Shown: piece by piece, positions 54,182 through 63,743 of the stretch
How positions within the stretch are numbered: position 1 is the first letter of the stretch
Layout: every line of letters begins with the position of its first letter
Origin: Rheum nobile
Taxonomy: Eukaryota; Streptophyta; Magnoliopsida; Caryophyllales; Polygonaceae
NCBI GenBank assembly: GCA_027886185.1
Contig: WOAB01000476.1
Coordinates: 5,952,001-6,016,000, forward strand
DNA length: 64,000 nucleotides
Reading direction: 5' to 3'
Translations under genes and position numbers: made by a program
Notes under the pieces: model-generated
The model's input: the letters and a program-made list of their open reading frames with translations, nothing else
What the model was told of the DNA's origin: nothing
Databases searched by the model: none

Positions 54182-54610
54182 TCAACTTGGTTCGCTCACC
54201 TCCCTTGAGCACTCAGGGTTCCTATCTGGAGGGTGTCTCTTGGAATCATCAATGTTGAATCCGACCCTCTCCCCGTCGAATTCCATTATGAGGGAACCGC
54301 TGCTCACGTCGATCTTTGTCCCGGCCGTGTTCATAAATGGCCTCCCTAACATCACAGGTGTTGCATCCTTGTCCTGCCCTGTGTCCATCACGAAGAAGTC
54401 TACAGGGAACACCAACTTGTCCACCTCGACTAGCACGTCCTGCACCACTCCTTTGGGATAGACGTAGGAGTTATCCGCCAGCTGGATGACGATCCCTGTC
54501 TTCTCTAATGGCCCCACCTCCAGAGACTCGTATAGTGAGAGGGGAAACACATTTATAGAGGCACCTAAATGAAGTAATGCCTTGTCGAACAAGGTGCCCC
54601 AATCTTGCAT
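54182..54610 (-). pseudogene. G: aspartic protease region
   Basis: LLHLGASINVFPLSLYESLEVGPLEKTGIVIQLADNSYVYPKGVVQDVLVEVDKLVFPVDFFVMDTGQDKDATPVMLGRPFMNTAGTKIDV has the Athila-type layout (DLGASxNxxP, where the catalytic Asp here is His; VMLGRPFM). The frame overlaps the end of the Gag frame by a shift near 54600. Pol does not follow: the frame ends in SREVSEPS and a stop, then the 3' region begins. Confidence 0.85.
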
Positions 54611-55107
54611 GGAATCGTGAACATCCCTGGATCACTTGCCTTCTTAGGTATCCGCTTTTGCAGCATAGCGGACACATTCTCACTAACCAGCACCTTTTTC
54701 TTCTCCTTCACAACCCTCTTCCTCTTAAGCGTGCAAAGCTCCTTCAAGAATTTAGCATAGCGAGGGATACTATTGACCAGCTTGAGTAAAGGAATATTTA
54801 CCTCGCAATTGCTAAACGTCTCAAACAATTCCTTGTCATTGGCTGGCCTCCTCGTGTCTGCCAGCGCTTCAGGGAAGGGTGCGGGAGGCTTTTCAGATCC
54901 GAGCGGAGGGAAATAGGGGCGCACGTAGTCGTCATAGGGATATATCATGAAGACGAGAGGATGCTTCTGGAGCATTTCCGCGGGCGTGGATCGGTGGCCG
55001 TGGTCACGGAAATTGTTCGACCTGGTCGCTTTCTTCCATGCTTTTTCCGCGGTCGCGGCTTTCATGCCGCGGTCGCGGAAAATGCTCGACATGTTTCTCC
55101 TCTTCAT
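54565..55107 (-). pseudogene. G: Gag C-terminal region with array-encoded segment
   Basis: The first 50 residues are encoded by the palindrome array (IFRDRGMKAATAEKA, NNFRDHGHRSTPAEM). The rest is the usual Athila Gag end: FPPLGSEKPPAPFPEAL, ELFETFSNCEVNIPLLKLVNSIPRYAKFLKELCTLKRKR and ASDPGMFTIPCKIG, which lead into protease. It is separated from upstream Gag by frame changes around 55110-55145. Confidence 0.8.
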
Positions 55108-55225
55108 TTGCGCTTTTTGTGCGGTTGTGGATTTCCTGCCGCGGTCACGGATTTGCGCCGATTTCGTCCTTCTCCTCAGTAGTCACGCCGCAGTCGCGGC
55201 TCTCGTCTCCGCGGTCATGGACGTC
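54970..55225. repeat. Palindrome array inside G gag
   Basis: Degenerate copies of the LTR 16-mer at about 54975, 54995, 55045-55060, 55065-55080 (14 of 16 at the last two), 55120, 55138, 55185 and 55207. The best two are 20 bp apart, the same period as in the LTR. It sits in the Gag linker between the coiled coil (MTLRSGAEVE) and the Pro-rich C-terminus. Confidence 0.8.
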
Positions 55226-56020
55226 TTTCTTGCGTGCTCGCCTGGCTTCCACCTCAGCCCCGCTCCTTAGCGTCATGGCACACACATTTTCCTTCGGGTT
55301 GACTACCGTTTGAGAGGGTAGTTTCCCCAACTCCCGAGCTTCCAATCTGCTCACAACTATAGAGATCTGCCCCATTTGTTTCTCCAGGTTCTGAATACTG
55401 GACTTTGTCTCTTGCTGATTTTGGGCTACAACGTTCGCCAGTGTGTTCACATTGGTAATCATGGCTTGCATGCCTTGGAGAAGGACAATGATCTTGTCCT
55501 CACTGGACGTAGGGGTGATGGAACTCTGGCCTTGGGGTCGTTGGTCATAAGGAGCTCTAAATGGTTGTTGACCCCCAGGCTACTGGTACTGTTGCGGGCG
55601 GGGAAGAAATTGTGGCGGTCTCTGTTGGTAGTCTTGGTTCTCCTGGCCATGATGAGTGTTATGCTGGTTCTCGTACCTCAAATTAGGGTGGTCTCTCCAC
55701 CCTGGATTGTAGGTGTTTGAGTACGGGTCATATCTTGGCCTTTGAGGGCCATAACCTCCAATTGTGTTCACCTCAGCAGTGGACTCCTACAGCGTGGGAC
55801 ATGCATCAGTTGGATGCATCATGTCTTGGCATATCCCATATGATTTGACCTGCTGCTGGCCACCCTTCATCATGCACCGCCTCATCATCTCTTTCATCTC
55901 ATCCATCTCAGCAAGTAGAGTGGAGTTAGGCTGAGATTCTGCAGCTCTCACGGATTGGGAGCATGCCCTCTTGCTGAACTGTCTTGAGCCCTCAGATAGT
56001 TCAAAGAAGACTTCATAGGC
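55145..56020 (-). pseudogene. G: Gag middle (knuckle remnant, PYSNTYNPGW segment, coiled coil)
   Basis: After a stop at 56021 the minus frames give a knuckle-like KSYGICQDMMHPTDACP (Tyr for the first Cys), then GPQRPRYDPYSNTYNPGWRDHPNLRYENQ and a Gln-rich part, and MITNVNTLANVVAQNQQETKSSIQNLEKQMGQISIVVSRLEARELGKLPSQT, a coiled coil, to MTLRSGAEVEARRARK. Two stops interrupt it (about 55790 and 55578). Order and motifs match Gag of A. Confidence 0.82.
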
Positions 56021-56731
56021 CTAGTCTGGAGTCTTATTCAGGATGTTCCCTCCACAGGTAGCATTCACAATCTGACGCTCGCCATCAAGTAAACCTCCGT
56101 ACAAATAAAGTACGAGGTCCTGGTCCGAGTAGCCATGATAAGGGCAACTGGAAATCAGCCTCTTAAAGCACTCGTAGTACTCGTATAGCGACTCATTAGC
56201 CTGTTGCTCGATGTTGCTAATACTCCTCTTCAAGCTGTTCAGCTTTGTCGCTGGGAAGTACTTCTCCAGGAAGGCCTTCTTTATCTTGTCCCATGTATCT
56301 ATGCTCCCTGGAGTAAGGTAATAGAACCAGTCATTGGCCGTATCCTTCGAGGAAAAAGGAAGGGCCCTTAGCTTGATCTGGTCTTCAGTAACTCCCTTCG
56401 GCTTCATGCTCGTGCAGACTGTATGCAACTCCGACAGGTGCTTGTTAGGGTCTTCACCACTCATCCCATGCAAGTGGGGGAGTAAGTGGATCAACCCCGA
56501 CTTAAGCTCGAAATTGACTCCATCAGCAAGCTCAGGGAAGTGCACAGCCAGCAGTTGCTGTTGCAGGTTGGGGGCAGTCAGCTGCCTCAACGTCTGTTGC
56601 TCGTCAGCCATCTCAAAATTTGGGTTATCAAAGACTAAAGATCTGTTTACTCTGCGGCTCTGGGAGAGCGTTCTCTCAATTTCTGAATTTAAAGCCAAAA
56701 GTGGGGAGTCAGTAGCACGGGTGTGGACCAT
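56021..56731 (-). pseudogene. G: Gag N-terminal capsid region
   Basis: Likely start MVHTRATDSPLLALNSEIERTL near 56731. Then MADEQQTLRQLTAPNLQQQLLAVHFPELADGVNFELKSGLIHLLPHLHGMSGEDPNKHLSELHTVC, RALPFSSKDTANDWFYYLTPGSIDTWDKIKKAFLEKYFPATK and SNIEQQANESLYEYYECFKRLISSCPYHGYSDQDLVLYLYGGL, the classical Athila capsid motifs. It is open for about 240 residues and ends at a TAG after LNKTPD. Confidence 0.92.
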
Positions 56732-56792
56732 AAGATAGGTCCACACAATAGTAACAAGCACACAAACGCACACAAAGAAAAATCAAAAATTG

Positions 56793-56813
56793 CCTCCCCG
56801 GCAACGGCGCCAA
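56793..56813 (-). other. G primer-binding site (tRNA-Asp type)
   Basis: On the minus strand TTGGCGCCGTTGCCGGGGAG, the standard Athila primer site, two bases inside the LTR end. Confidence 0.92.
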
Positions 56814-56815
56814 TT

Positions 56816-58186
56816 TGATTAGCGTTGTCGAGGGGCCTAAACAAAATAATCCTAAACAAACCTAAACTAGTAGCAAAGGCAAGAAAAGGTCGAATCCCAC
56901 AGGGAGGAAGTAATCTTTCTAAGTGCACAATTGTATGTCAAAGGTAACAAGGGGGGTTTTGGTTGATTGGTTGTCAAACAAGTAAACAAGGGAAACAAAA
57001 GCAAAGAGTTTGAAATCAAATAGGGAAAAATACTTAGCCAAACAAATGTCCACCATTAATTGGATTGGTTGATCCTAGATTCTCTCTAATTCCTTCCTAT
57101 GAATGTTCCTATTCCTTTTCGTGTGAGTTATAAACAGGACAAACAGACCTTGAGAATACTAACTATTAAATAACCATGAAAACCTCACAATTCAATTCAA
57201 CAGCAGCAATGAGCACAGGAATTTAGATAGATACATGCAAGAGTAGCAAACAGTCATACTACTGCATGCAATTAATTCTCTCTACAATAAACTAGTTCCA
57301 AATAGTTCTTAGAGTATTGCAGTTGCTACACATGAATTAGGTAACTCAAACAGTAATTACCAAACCCTAGCAATAGACAATTACCAATAACAACTAGTTG
57401 CGTCCAACAAGTGAAATCAATAATAATCAATGGCATGAAGCACAAGAGATCAATACATTCAAAGGAAAAGAAATAGAAATAGGATCTCACAACCGTATAT
57501 CAATTGAAGGCTTCAATCGTCGGACTAAGCAAAGGGTGCTTAGCTCCTCATAGTTCTTGGAAACAAATAAACTTCAAAGGGAAAACTGATGAATGCTAAA
57601 ACGTGATAATGAACAATGAAAGGGAAACTAGGTTAAATAATCTAACCCTAAAACTCAAGTGGAAAGATAACGAAAGTAGTCTAAAAGGAAATAATAGTAT
57701 AAAGTTCGAAATAATGTAATAAAATAAAGTCGGAAAAGGCAAAAGAAAGAAAACTTCAAAAATCTTTACGGGCTTCGCTCCTTGTCATTCCGCGGCCGCG
57801 GAAAGAAATCCGCAGTCGCGGAAATTACACTTTCGCTCTTGACTTGTGCAGCGCTGGGGGATTTTCCGCGGTCGCGGAAAATGGCAATTCGGACTCCGCG
57901 CTCTCGACTTCTCCACGATCATGTGTCCTCTTCGCCCGCGGTCGCAGCATGCTCGCGTTTTAGCCTTTTTCTCCTTCGTGTGGCTTCTTCCTTCTATCTT
58001 CCTTGGTCTCCTCCAGTGGTCTACTCCTCGTCTTCAATAAATCTTCGTTTAAGCTTCTCCAAACCACCATATCCACACTTCTTCTCTCCAACTCCCTACT
58101 CCACAGTTGTGCTCTAAATCCACACAAATGGCACCCTAAACACCGGTAACAACTCCTAGATAAGCACTGCAAAGTAGTGCTGATCA
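56816..58186 (-). repeat. G 5' LTR with palindrome array
   Basis: Minus sense TGATCAGCACTAC ... ACGCTAATCA, 1371 bp. Array members at 57788-57803 (perfect, GC centre), 57808-57823, 57864-57879 (perfect TTCCGCGGTCGCGGAA) and about 57935. An AT-rich TTATACTATTATT stretch (about 57690-57703, minus) lies about 90 bp further on as a TATA candidate. Confidence 0.92.
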
Positions 58187-58559
58187 GTTGCATTTAGTGA
58201 AGTACAAAAAAACCTCCATCCATTCCCATTCCTACATTGATTGTTTTCTTCTTGCCTTATTCACGTCCTATACCTGAGCATTTTGTGCAAATTTTAAGGT
58301 TCAATATAAGGTAAACATGTAATGGGAAAAATGCTTAGTCCCACGTTTAAAATTCAGTTGAGAAGTAAACGTTAAAAGCACCTTTGTGCAAGTGATTGGT
58401 GTTTTCTGTTTTGCTAAGCTAAGTTGGGACTCAAAGAGAAGTGTCTTGTAAAGGGCAAGCAAGAGTGGTTGGATCTAGAATTACCCGGCCTACGTAACAA
58501 AAGGGAAGGCCATAGAAACTTTAGACCAACCAAGAAAGAAACGAGCATAAATGTTGCAA
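58187..58559. other. No gene recognised
   Basis: About 370 bp between G and the C2 RT fragment. A short plus frame (58424-58663) runs into C2 in antisense and has no recognisable domain. Confidence 0.5.
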
Positions 58560-58872
58560 AGTTGTTGATAGCTCGACAATCAACACACATACTTCAAGAC
58601 CCATCTTTCTTAGGCACTAGAATGACTGGGATTGTACAAGGACTAAGGCTTTCCCTCACATAGCCTTTGTCGAGCAACTCTTGCACTTGCCGTTGGAGCT
58701 CTCTAGTCTCTTCGGGATTAGCCCTATAGGCTGCCCTGTTGGGAAGTGTAGCACCAGGAATGAAGTCTATTTGGTGCTTAATGCCTCTAATAGGCGGCAA
58801 ACCACTAGGAATCTCCTCCTGAAATAGGTCATCAAAGTCGAGAAGGAGTTGGGAAATGGGCTTAAGGAGATC
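58560..58872 (-). pseudogene. Gypsy C2: N-terminal reverse transcriptase
   Basis: GIKHQIDFIPGATLPNRAAYRANPEETRELQRQVQELLDKGYVRESLSPCTIPVILVPKKDGS, a stop, then MCVDCRAINN, after which homology ends near 58560. The rest of RT is lost. Upstream is the protease, separated by a TAG at 58873. Confidence 0.85.
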
Positions 58873-59930
58873 TTAGAGGTCTTGAGTGGTCAGGAGGGTG
58901 TCCTTGTAGATGAGAAGAAAACACACCCTATCTGCACGGATGGCTTGGTCAACCTCCTCGGGCTTTGCTAGGAGCATATGATTAGAAGCTCCACCCTTGT
59001 TGCCAATGGAAAACTTCTTCGACTTGGCTTGATCTTCCTTGTCTTGTAGGGCTCTCCGTTGCTCCTTAGCCACGTGGTTCGCCATGATCTCATGAGGGGC
59101 TAATGGGTGAAGTGTGATCCGCTTCCCCTTCATGATGAATGAGTACTCATTGGTCACCCCTTGATGGATGACTCCTCTATCATACTGCCACGGTCGTCCT
59201 AGAAGAAGGTGACATGCGGTCATAGGAAGCACATCACATAGAACCTCGTCCTCATATCCCCCGATAGAAAAGTGAATATTTGCTTGTTCTTTGATTTTGA
59301 GGGGAGTGGAAGAATTGAGCCAACACAGGGCGTAGGGTTGGGGGTGAGGAAGGACGAGCAAGCTAAACCTCTTGACCACTTCTTGGTCAATGATGTTGAC
59401 ACATGATCCACCATCTATGATCATGCTACAAACTTTGCCTAGAATGGTGCACCTAGTGTGGAAGATGGTTTCCCTTTGGTTGGGAAGGCTTGGGCTTTCA
59501 GAAGCAACAAGGGTCTTCTTGACCACAAAGCATTCGCCCTCTGCCGCCTTCACGTGCACTTCTTCATACTCTTCTTCAAGTCCTTGAGTCTCTTCTTCAA
59601 GTTCATCCTCCGACTCAAATTCCCCTTGAGTGTTGAGTAGGACTTGCTTCTTGGTAGGGCAATCTCTAGCAAAATGTCCTCTTCCTAGACACTTAAAGCA
59701 CTTCAAATCCCGGGTGCGTCCTTCTCCTTCCTTCTTTGGCGGTTGTGTCGGAGTTGGAGCCTCTCTTCTTGGGTGATGAGTAGAGAACTCGGGCATAGGC
59801 TCTTGATGCCGTGGAGGTTAATGGGGTTGGCTAGAAGAGGAGGAGGATGGCTGACACGGTCTAGGATTGGATGAGTGGGTTCTCTTGTGTGGAAGATTTT
59901 TGTACACTTGAGTAGTGTAGGATCGGGGAA
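58873..59930 (-). pseudogene. Gypsy C2: zinc knuckle, acidic linker and protease
   Basis: A long clean frame (307 residues). Intact knuckle CFKCLGRGHFARDC, linker with EFESEDELEEETQGLEEEYEE, RETIFHTRCTILGKVCSMIIDGGSCVNIIDQEVVKRF (protease active site intact, DGGS), CDVLPMTACHLLLGRPWQYDRG, KRITLHPLAPHEIMANHVAKEQRRAL and KGGASNHMLLAKPEEV. Upstream to about 59930 a Ser/Pro-rich Gag end (YKNLPHKRTHSSNPRPCQPS) carries one stop. It is better preserved than C and may be closer to an active source. Confidence 0.88.
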
Positions 59931-61010
59931 GCCTCGGTGACATGGGCGAGGATCCGGGAAGCCTCGGTGCAAGGCAAGCTCCACGTCGGGGTCGGAAACA
60001 CGCGCAGGAGCCGTCGGCGATGGCGGCGGTGGCTCGGCGAAGATGGATGATGGGAAATAAGTGGTGTTTGTGGACCTGCTGATGAGGACAGACTGAATTC
60101 AGGTGGTTGGGATAATGGAGTGTGGAGTTGGAGTCGAGAGTGTGTTGGAAGTGGATTCGAACCGATGACGAAGGATAGACAACCTCAAGCCCAGATTTGA
60201 CTCACCGTGGCTAGAAGAAGAAAGGGAGGATGGAAGAGATGCTACACACTGTTCCAAATTTTAAGGGCTCGATACAACTCACGGGCGGGTTGATTGAAGT
60301 TCACAAGAGGAAGCTGCAAAAGAACTTAGGTTTTTGAATTTGCAAAGTTTTTTTTTATAAGATCAAGCACAAGGTCCTCATTTTTGTATAATATACACTA
60401 GGGGTTGGCTTCCTAATGTATACACTATATCTTGTCGGACCACCCTTAAGCCGAAGTTGTTCGTACCACTCCAATTTGATTCCGTCGGATTTAAATCAAG
60501 CACGCAAACCACATTCAATTACTCGAACCATGCAGCAAGATAGTTATTAAATGCAAGAAATGCTCAACACGCAGCAGAGGCACTCGAAATATGCAAATAA
60601 AATGTTGAATGGACTTAGCTTGGCAAGCTTGAATTAATTACCACTACTGCACAGATGCAAGCCATGCCAATTTAAAATATTTCAATGCAATCATTAAGTG
60701 GCAGGTTACTATCTTATCCAAAACTTCAAAACCTAATTAACTAAGCGGTGGTAAGATGAAAAGCTGCAAGTCACTACCCACTCCTAGCTAATTAAGTAGC
60801 GGTTTTGGGCAAAGGGAACATCTCACGTTGGCAAGGAAAACTGGCCACAGCAGGAGGCGGTTGAACAGCTTCGTCTTCTACCTAGGAGGCTGGTAACACG
60901 CTCAGGAAATGCTGCAATTTTCCAGCAAACTCAAGGCTCACAGGAAGCCGGAAATGGCCAAGAAAGGCAGCTTCAGCGGTTAAGAAAGGCAGCTTGCGTG
61001 GGTTTAAAGG
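59931..61010. other. No gene recognised
   Basis: About 1.1 kb. GGGAAGCCTCGGTG occurs twice at 59926-59969. A GC-rich part (60000-60060) is followed by AT-rich sequence with TATACACTA words (60397-60430). No coding or element structure is convincing; it might be an old LTR or leader. Confidence 0.45.
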
Positions 61011-61471
61011 CCGGCAGCTGTCAAAATTTGACCGACCCGCAAACCCGACCTGACCTGACCCGACCCGTGTTTTCTGGGTTGAGACCCGACCCGAAAAGTA
61101 TTGGGTCAAAAATGACCCGACCCGTTCGACCCGAAAATTTCTGGGTTAGGTCATTGACCCAACGGGTCAATACAAATGTGTTTATATTTTATATCTTAAA
61201 TATTATAATTTATTATTAAAATATTTTATAATAAAAAAAATTGATTTATTCTTTTTTTTTTTAAATTAAAATATTATTTTAATATTTATTTTATAAAATT
61301 TTGACAAGGCGCTCTTGACCCGCTGGGTCGACCCGAACCCGTACCTGACCCGCAACGACCCGACCCGCAATCGACCCGCAAATTTTGACCCGCAATCGAC
61401 CCGACTCGTAAATGACCCGACCCAGTACGCTTAAATCCGAACCGACCCGTTTCACCCGTTTGACACCTCTA
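61011..61471. mobile_element. hAT-like MITE with GACCCG-repeat ends
   Basis: The left end reads CAGCTGTCAAAATTTGACC and the right end, reverse complemented, TAGAGGTGTCAAACGGGTG. The shared GTCAAA and following GGGTCGG-type words resemble the common plant hAT-type non-autonomous family starting TAGGGGTGTCAAAC. Both ends hold arrays of GACCCG and CGACCCGCAA words (61020-61160 and 61310-61460) in inverted sense around an AT-rich core (61180-61300). No transposase. An 8-bp target duplication is not clear. Confidence 0.55.
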
Positions 61472-61524
61472 CCGACAATACAAGCAAGCTATTAAGACAA
61501 AATTGATATTAAGGCAAAGTTTTA

Positions 61525-61708
61525 TGTTAATTACAGTTATGCAGGTATTAGTGGTTCAGTTAGTTCGGTTATTGTGTGTTAGAAGCAGTTACTTATGTTC
61601 AGTTGTCTTCACAACTGCAACAAAACTCTTGTATATATACACAGCTGCTCATTTAATAAAATCTACGGTGTTGATCCACAACAGAATTAGTTCTCTTTAT
61701 TTGTTTCA
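61525..61708 (+). repeat. Copia H 5' LTR
   Basis: Starts TGTTAATTACAG and ends TTGTTTCA, 184 bp, with TATATATAC at about 61633-61641 and AATAAAA at about 61655. The short LTR is typical of small Copia lineages (Ale/Retrofit-like). The primer site follows directly. Confidence 0.85.
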
Positions 61709-61720
61709 TGGTATCAGAGC
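61709..61720 (+). other. Copia H primer-binding site
   Basis: TGGTATCAGAGC immediately after the LTR. Confidence 0.92.
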
Positions 61721-61729
61721 AAGACAAAT

Positions 61730-62640
61730 ATGACGAAGAACAACGACGACGTTGACAACACCGGTGACGGTTCGAAGAAAATCATGGATGATGTGAAGAA
61801 AACTCCATCTCCACACGACCTGAATACAAATGACAATCCAGGTAACATAATTACCCAAGTCCAATTGAAAGGAGAAAATTACGATGAATGGGCGCGAGCA
61901 ATGCACACATCTCTACGGGCCAGAAGGAAATGAGAGTTCGTAGACGGATCAATTTCCAAACCAGACATAGAATTAAACAGGATCGAGGATTGGTGGACGG
62001 TGAATTCGATGTTGGTGGCATGGATTTTAAACACCATAGAACCTAACCTCCGATCAACCCTGACATATATGGAGAATGCCAAAGATCTATGGGACGACAT
62101 AGCAGAGAGGTTCTCCGTAGTAAATGGCCCAAGAATTCAGCAATTGAAAAGGGAATTGGCAGAGATCAAACAAAGGGGAATGCCGCGCCGATAGTAACTT
62201 ACTATGGCCAGATGAAGAAAATATGGGAAGAACTGGCACAATACGATCCTACTCGAACTTGTATATGTGGACAGTGCACCTGTGATGTTGAAGGAAAGAG
62301 TATGAGGAGACGAGAAGAAGAAAAAGTCCATACACTATTAATGGGCCTAGACGATTCAATTTATGGGACTGCACGGTCAACCATATTGGCCATGGACCCT
62401 CTTCCATCTTTGCACAAAATCTACTCAACATTAATCCAAGAAGAAAGAGTGCATACTGTAAATCGGGTCGGCGGGGAAAAATCAGAGACAATTGCTCTTT
62501 CTGCACAGATAGGATCTCGTGGAAAAGGAAAGAATGATCAAAGGGAGCAGCGGAATTTGAATATAGTATACAGCCACTACAATCAAAGAGGACATGAAGT
62601 CTCTGGCTGATTTCGTCTGATCAGATACCCAGATTGGTGG
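61730..62640 (+). pseudogene. Copia H: Gag
   Basis: Start MTKNNDDVDNTGDG at 61730. Motifs VQLKGENYDEWARAMHTSLRARRK, FVDGSISKPD, LNTIEPNLRSTLTYMENAKDLWDDIAERFS, GQMKKIWEELAQYDPTRTCICGQCTCDVE, EEEKVHTLLMGLDDSIYGTARSTILAMDPLPSLHKIYSTLIQEER and a knuckle-like SHYNQRGHEVSG (first Cys lost). Breaks: TGA at about 61931, a small insertion and frameshift near 62184, TGA at about 62608, and a further shift near 62630. Classic Copia Gag with CxCGxCxC insert. Confidence 0.9.
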
Positions 62641-63743
62641 GGGATCGACGCCGAGAGACAGGACAGAGCAGTGGCGGCACAAACAGGGGTGTGTCCGGGC
62701 AAAACCGTGGAGGTGGACGTAGTAGCAGAGGCGGAGGCGCTCGTGCTAACACTGCCTCATGCCTTGGACAAGTTCGAACCAATTCACTTGGCAATCTGGA
62801 ACAAGAAATCAAAGATATTCCAAGGCTTGGCGAACATCAAATTCAGACCCTGATTGACCTATTTCAGAATCAAAACTCAACCAGGACTGAACATATGACA
62901 AGTATGAGTAGTAAGTTTAATTGGATTAACGATTCTGGAGCTACTAATCATATGACAGGGCATAACAAACGATTCAGTAAACTTATGAACATAACGGGCT
63001 GCGATGTGCACCTGCCTGATGGAAACTGCACTCGTGCAGTCATGGCAGGAACATTACCAATAAGTAGAAAGCTAATTCTTAAGGATGTGCTTTATGTGCC
63101 AAAATTGTCATGTGGACTTTTATCAGTGGCTCAGTTGATGGATATATCTGGTTGTCTCGTCCAATTTTCTGAAAACATATGTGTGATCCAGGACCGCAGT
63201 TCGAAGACTCTGATTGGTGCGGGTAGGCGAGAAGGTGATCTCTACTATTTCATGTCGGTTTGTCAACAAAGGGTCATGGCAGTAGGAACTACTATATCAG
63301 CGGATTTGTGGCATGAAAGGATGGGGCATCCGTCAGATAGTGTTTTACAGTTGGCTAACATTTGCAAAGATAGTTTGATTTCAAATAAGATTTGTGATGT
63401 TTGCCATAGAGCAAAACAGACAAGAAGCAAATTTCCATTAAGTGATTCTAGAGCAAGTGCTGCATTTGACTTAATTCATTGTGATCTATGGGGGCCATAT
63501 AGACAAGCATCCTCTTGTGGGGCATACTATTTTCTAACCATCGTAGACGATTATACACGAGCAGTTTGGCTATTCCTACTTGTTGATAAAAGAGAAGTGA
63601 AGAGATCATTGCTGAACTTCTTTGCATTAATTGAGAAACAATTCAATGCCAAGATAAAGGCTTTCCGATCAGACAACGAGACTGAATTCACTTGTTTAAG
63701 GAATTACTTTGAGGAGCAGGGTATAATTTTTCAAACATCATGT
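62641..63743 (+). pseudogene. Copia H: protease, GAG-pre-integrase and integrase, cut by LTR I
   Basis: An Arg/Gly-rich region, then KFNWINDSGATNHMTGHNKRF (protease with intact DSGA), VLYVPKLSCGLLSVAQL, DLWHERMGHPSD with ICDVCHRAKQTRS (zinc motif), and the integrase core with FDLIHCDLWGPY, TIVDDYTRAVWLFLL and AFRSDNETEF. The frame is open for about 370 residues, then breaks at GIIFQTSC before the third catalytic residue, exactly where another LTR starts. The rest is outside the window. Confidence 0.92.

Larger units (their letters stand above)
51437..58186 (-). mobile_element. Athila-type element G, non-autonomous
   Basis: Two LTRs of about 1.37-1.39 kb (left 51437-52827, right 56816-58186), an Athila-type tRNA-Asp primer site on the minus strand (56793-56813), Gag and protease. 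The stretch from 54181 to 52828 has no pol. Polypurine tract AAGCATGGGGGAGTT (minus) lies at 52828-52842. The left LTR tip is altered, so no target duplication is visible. LTRs are very similar, pointing to a fairly recent insertion. Confidence 0.9.
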
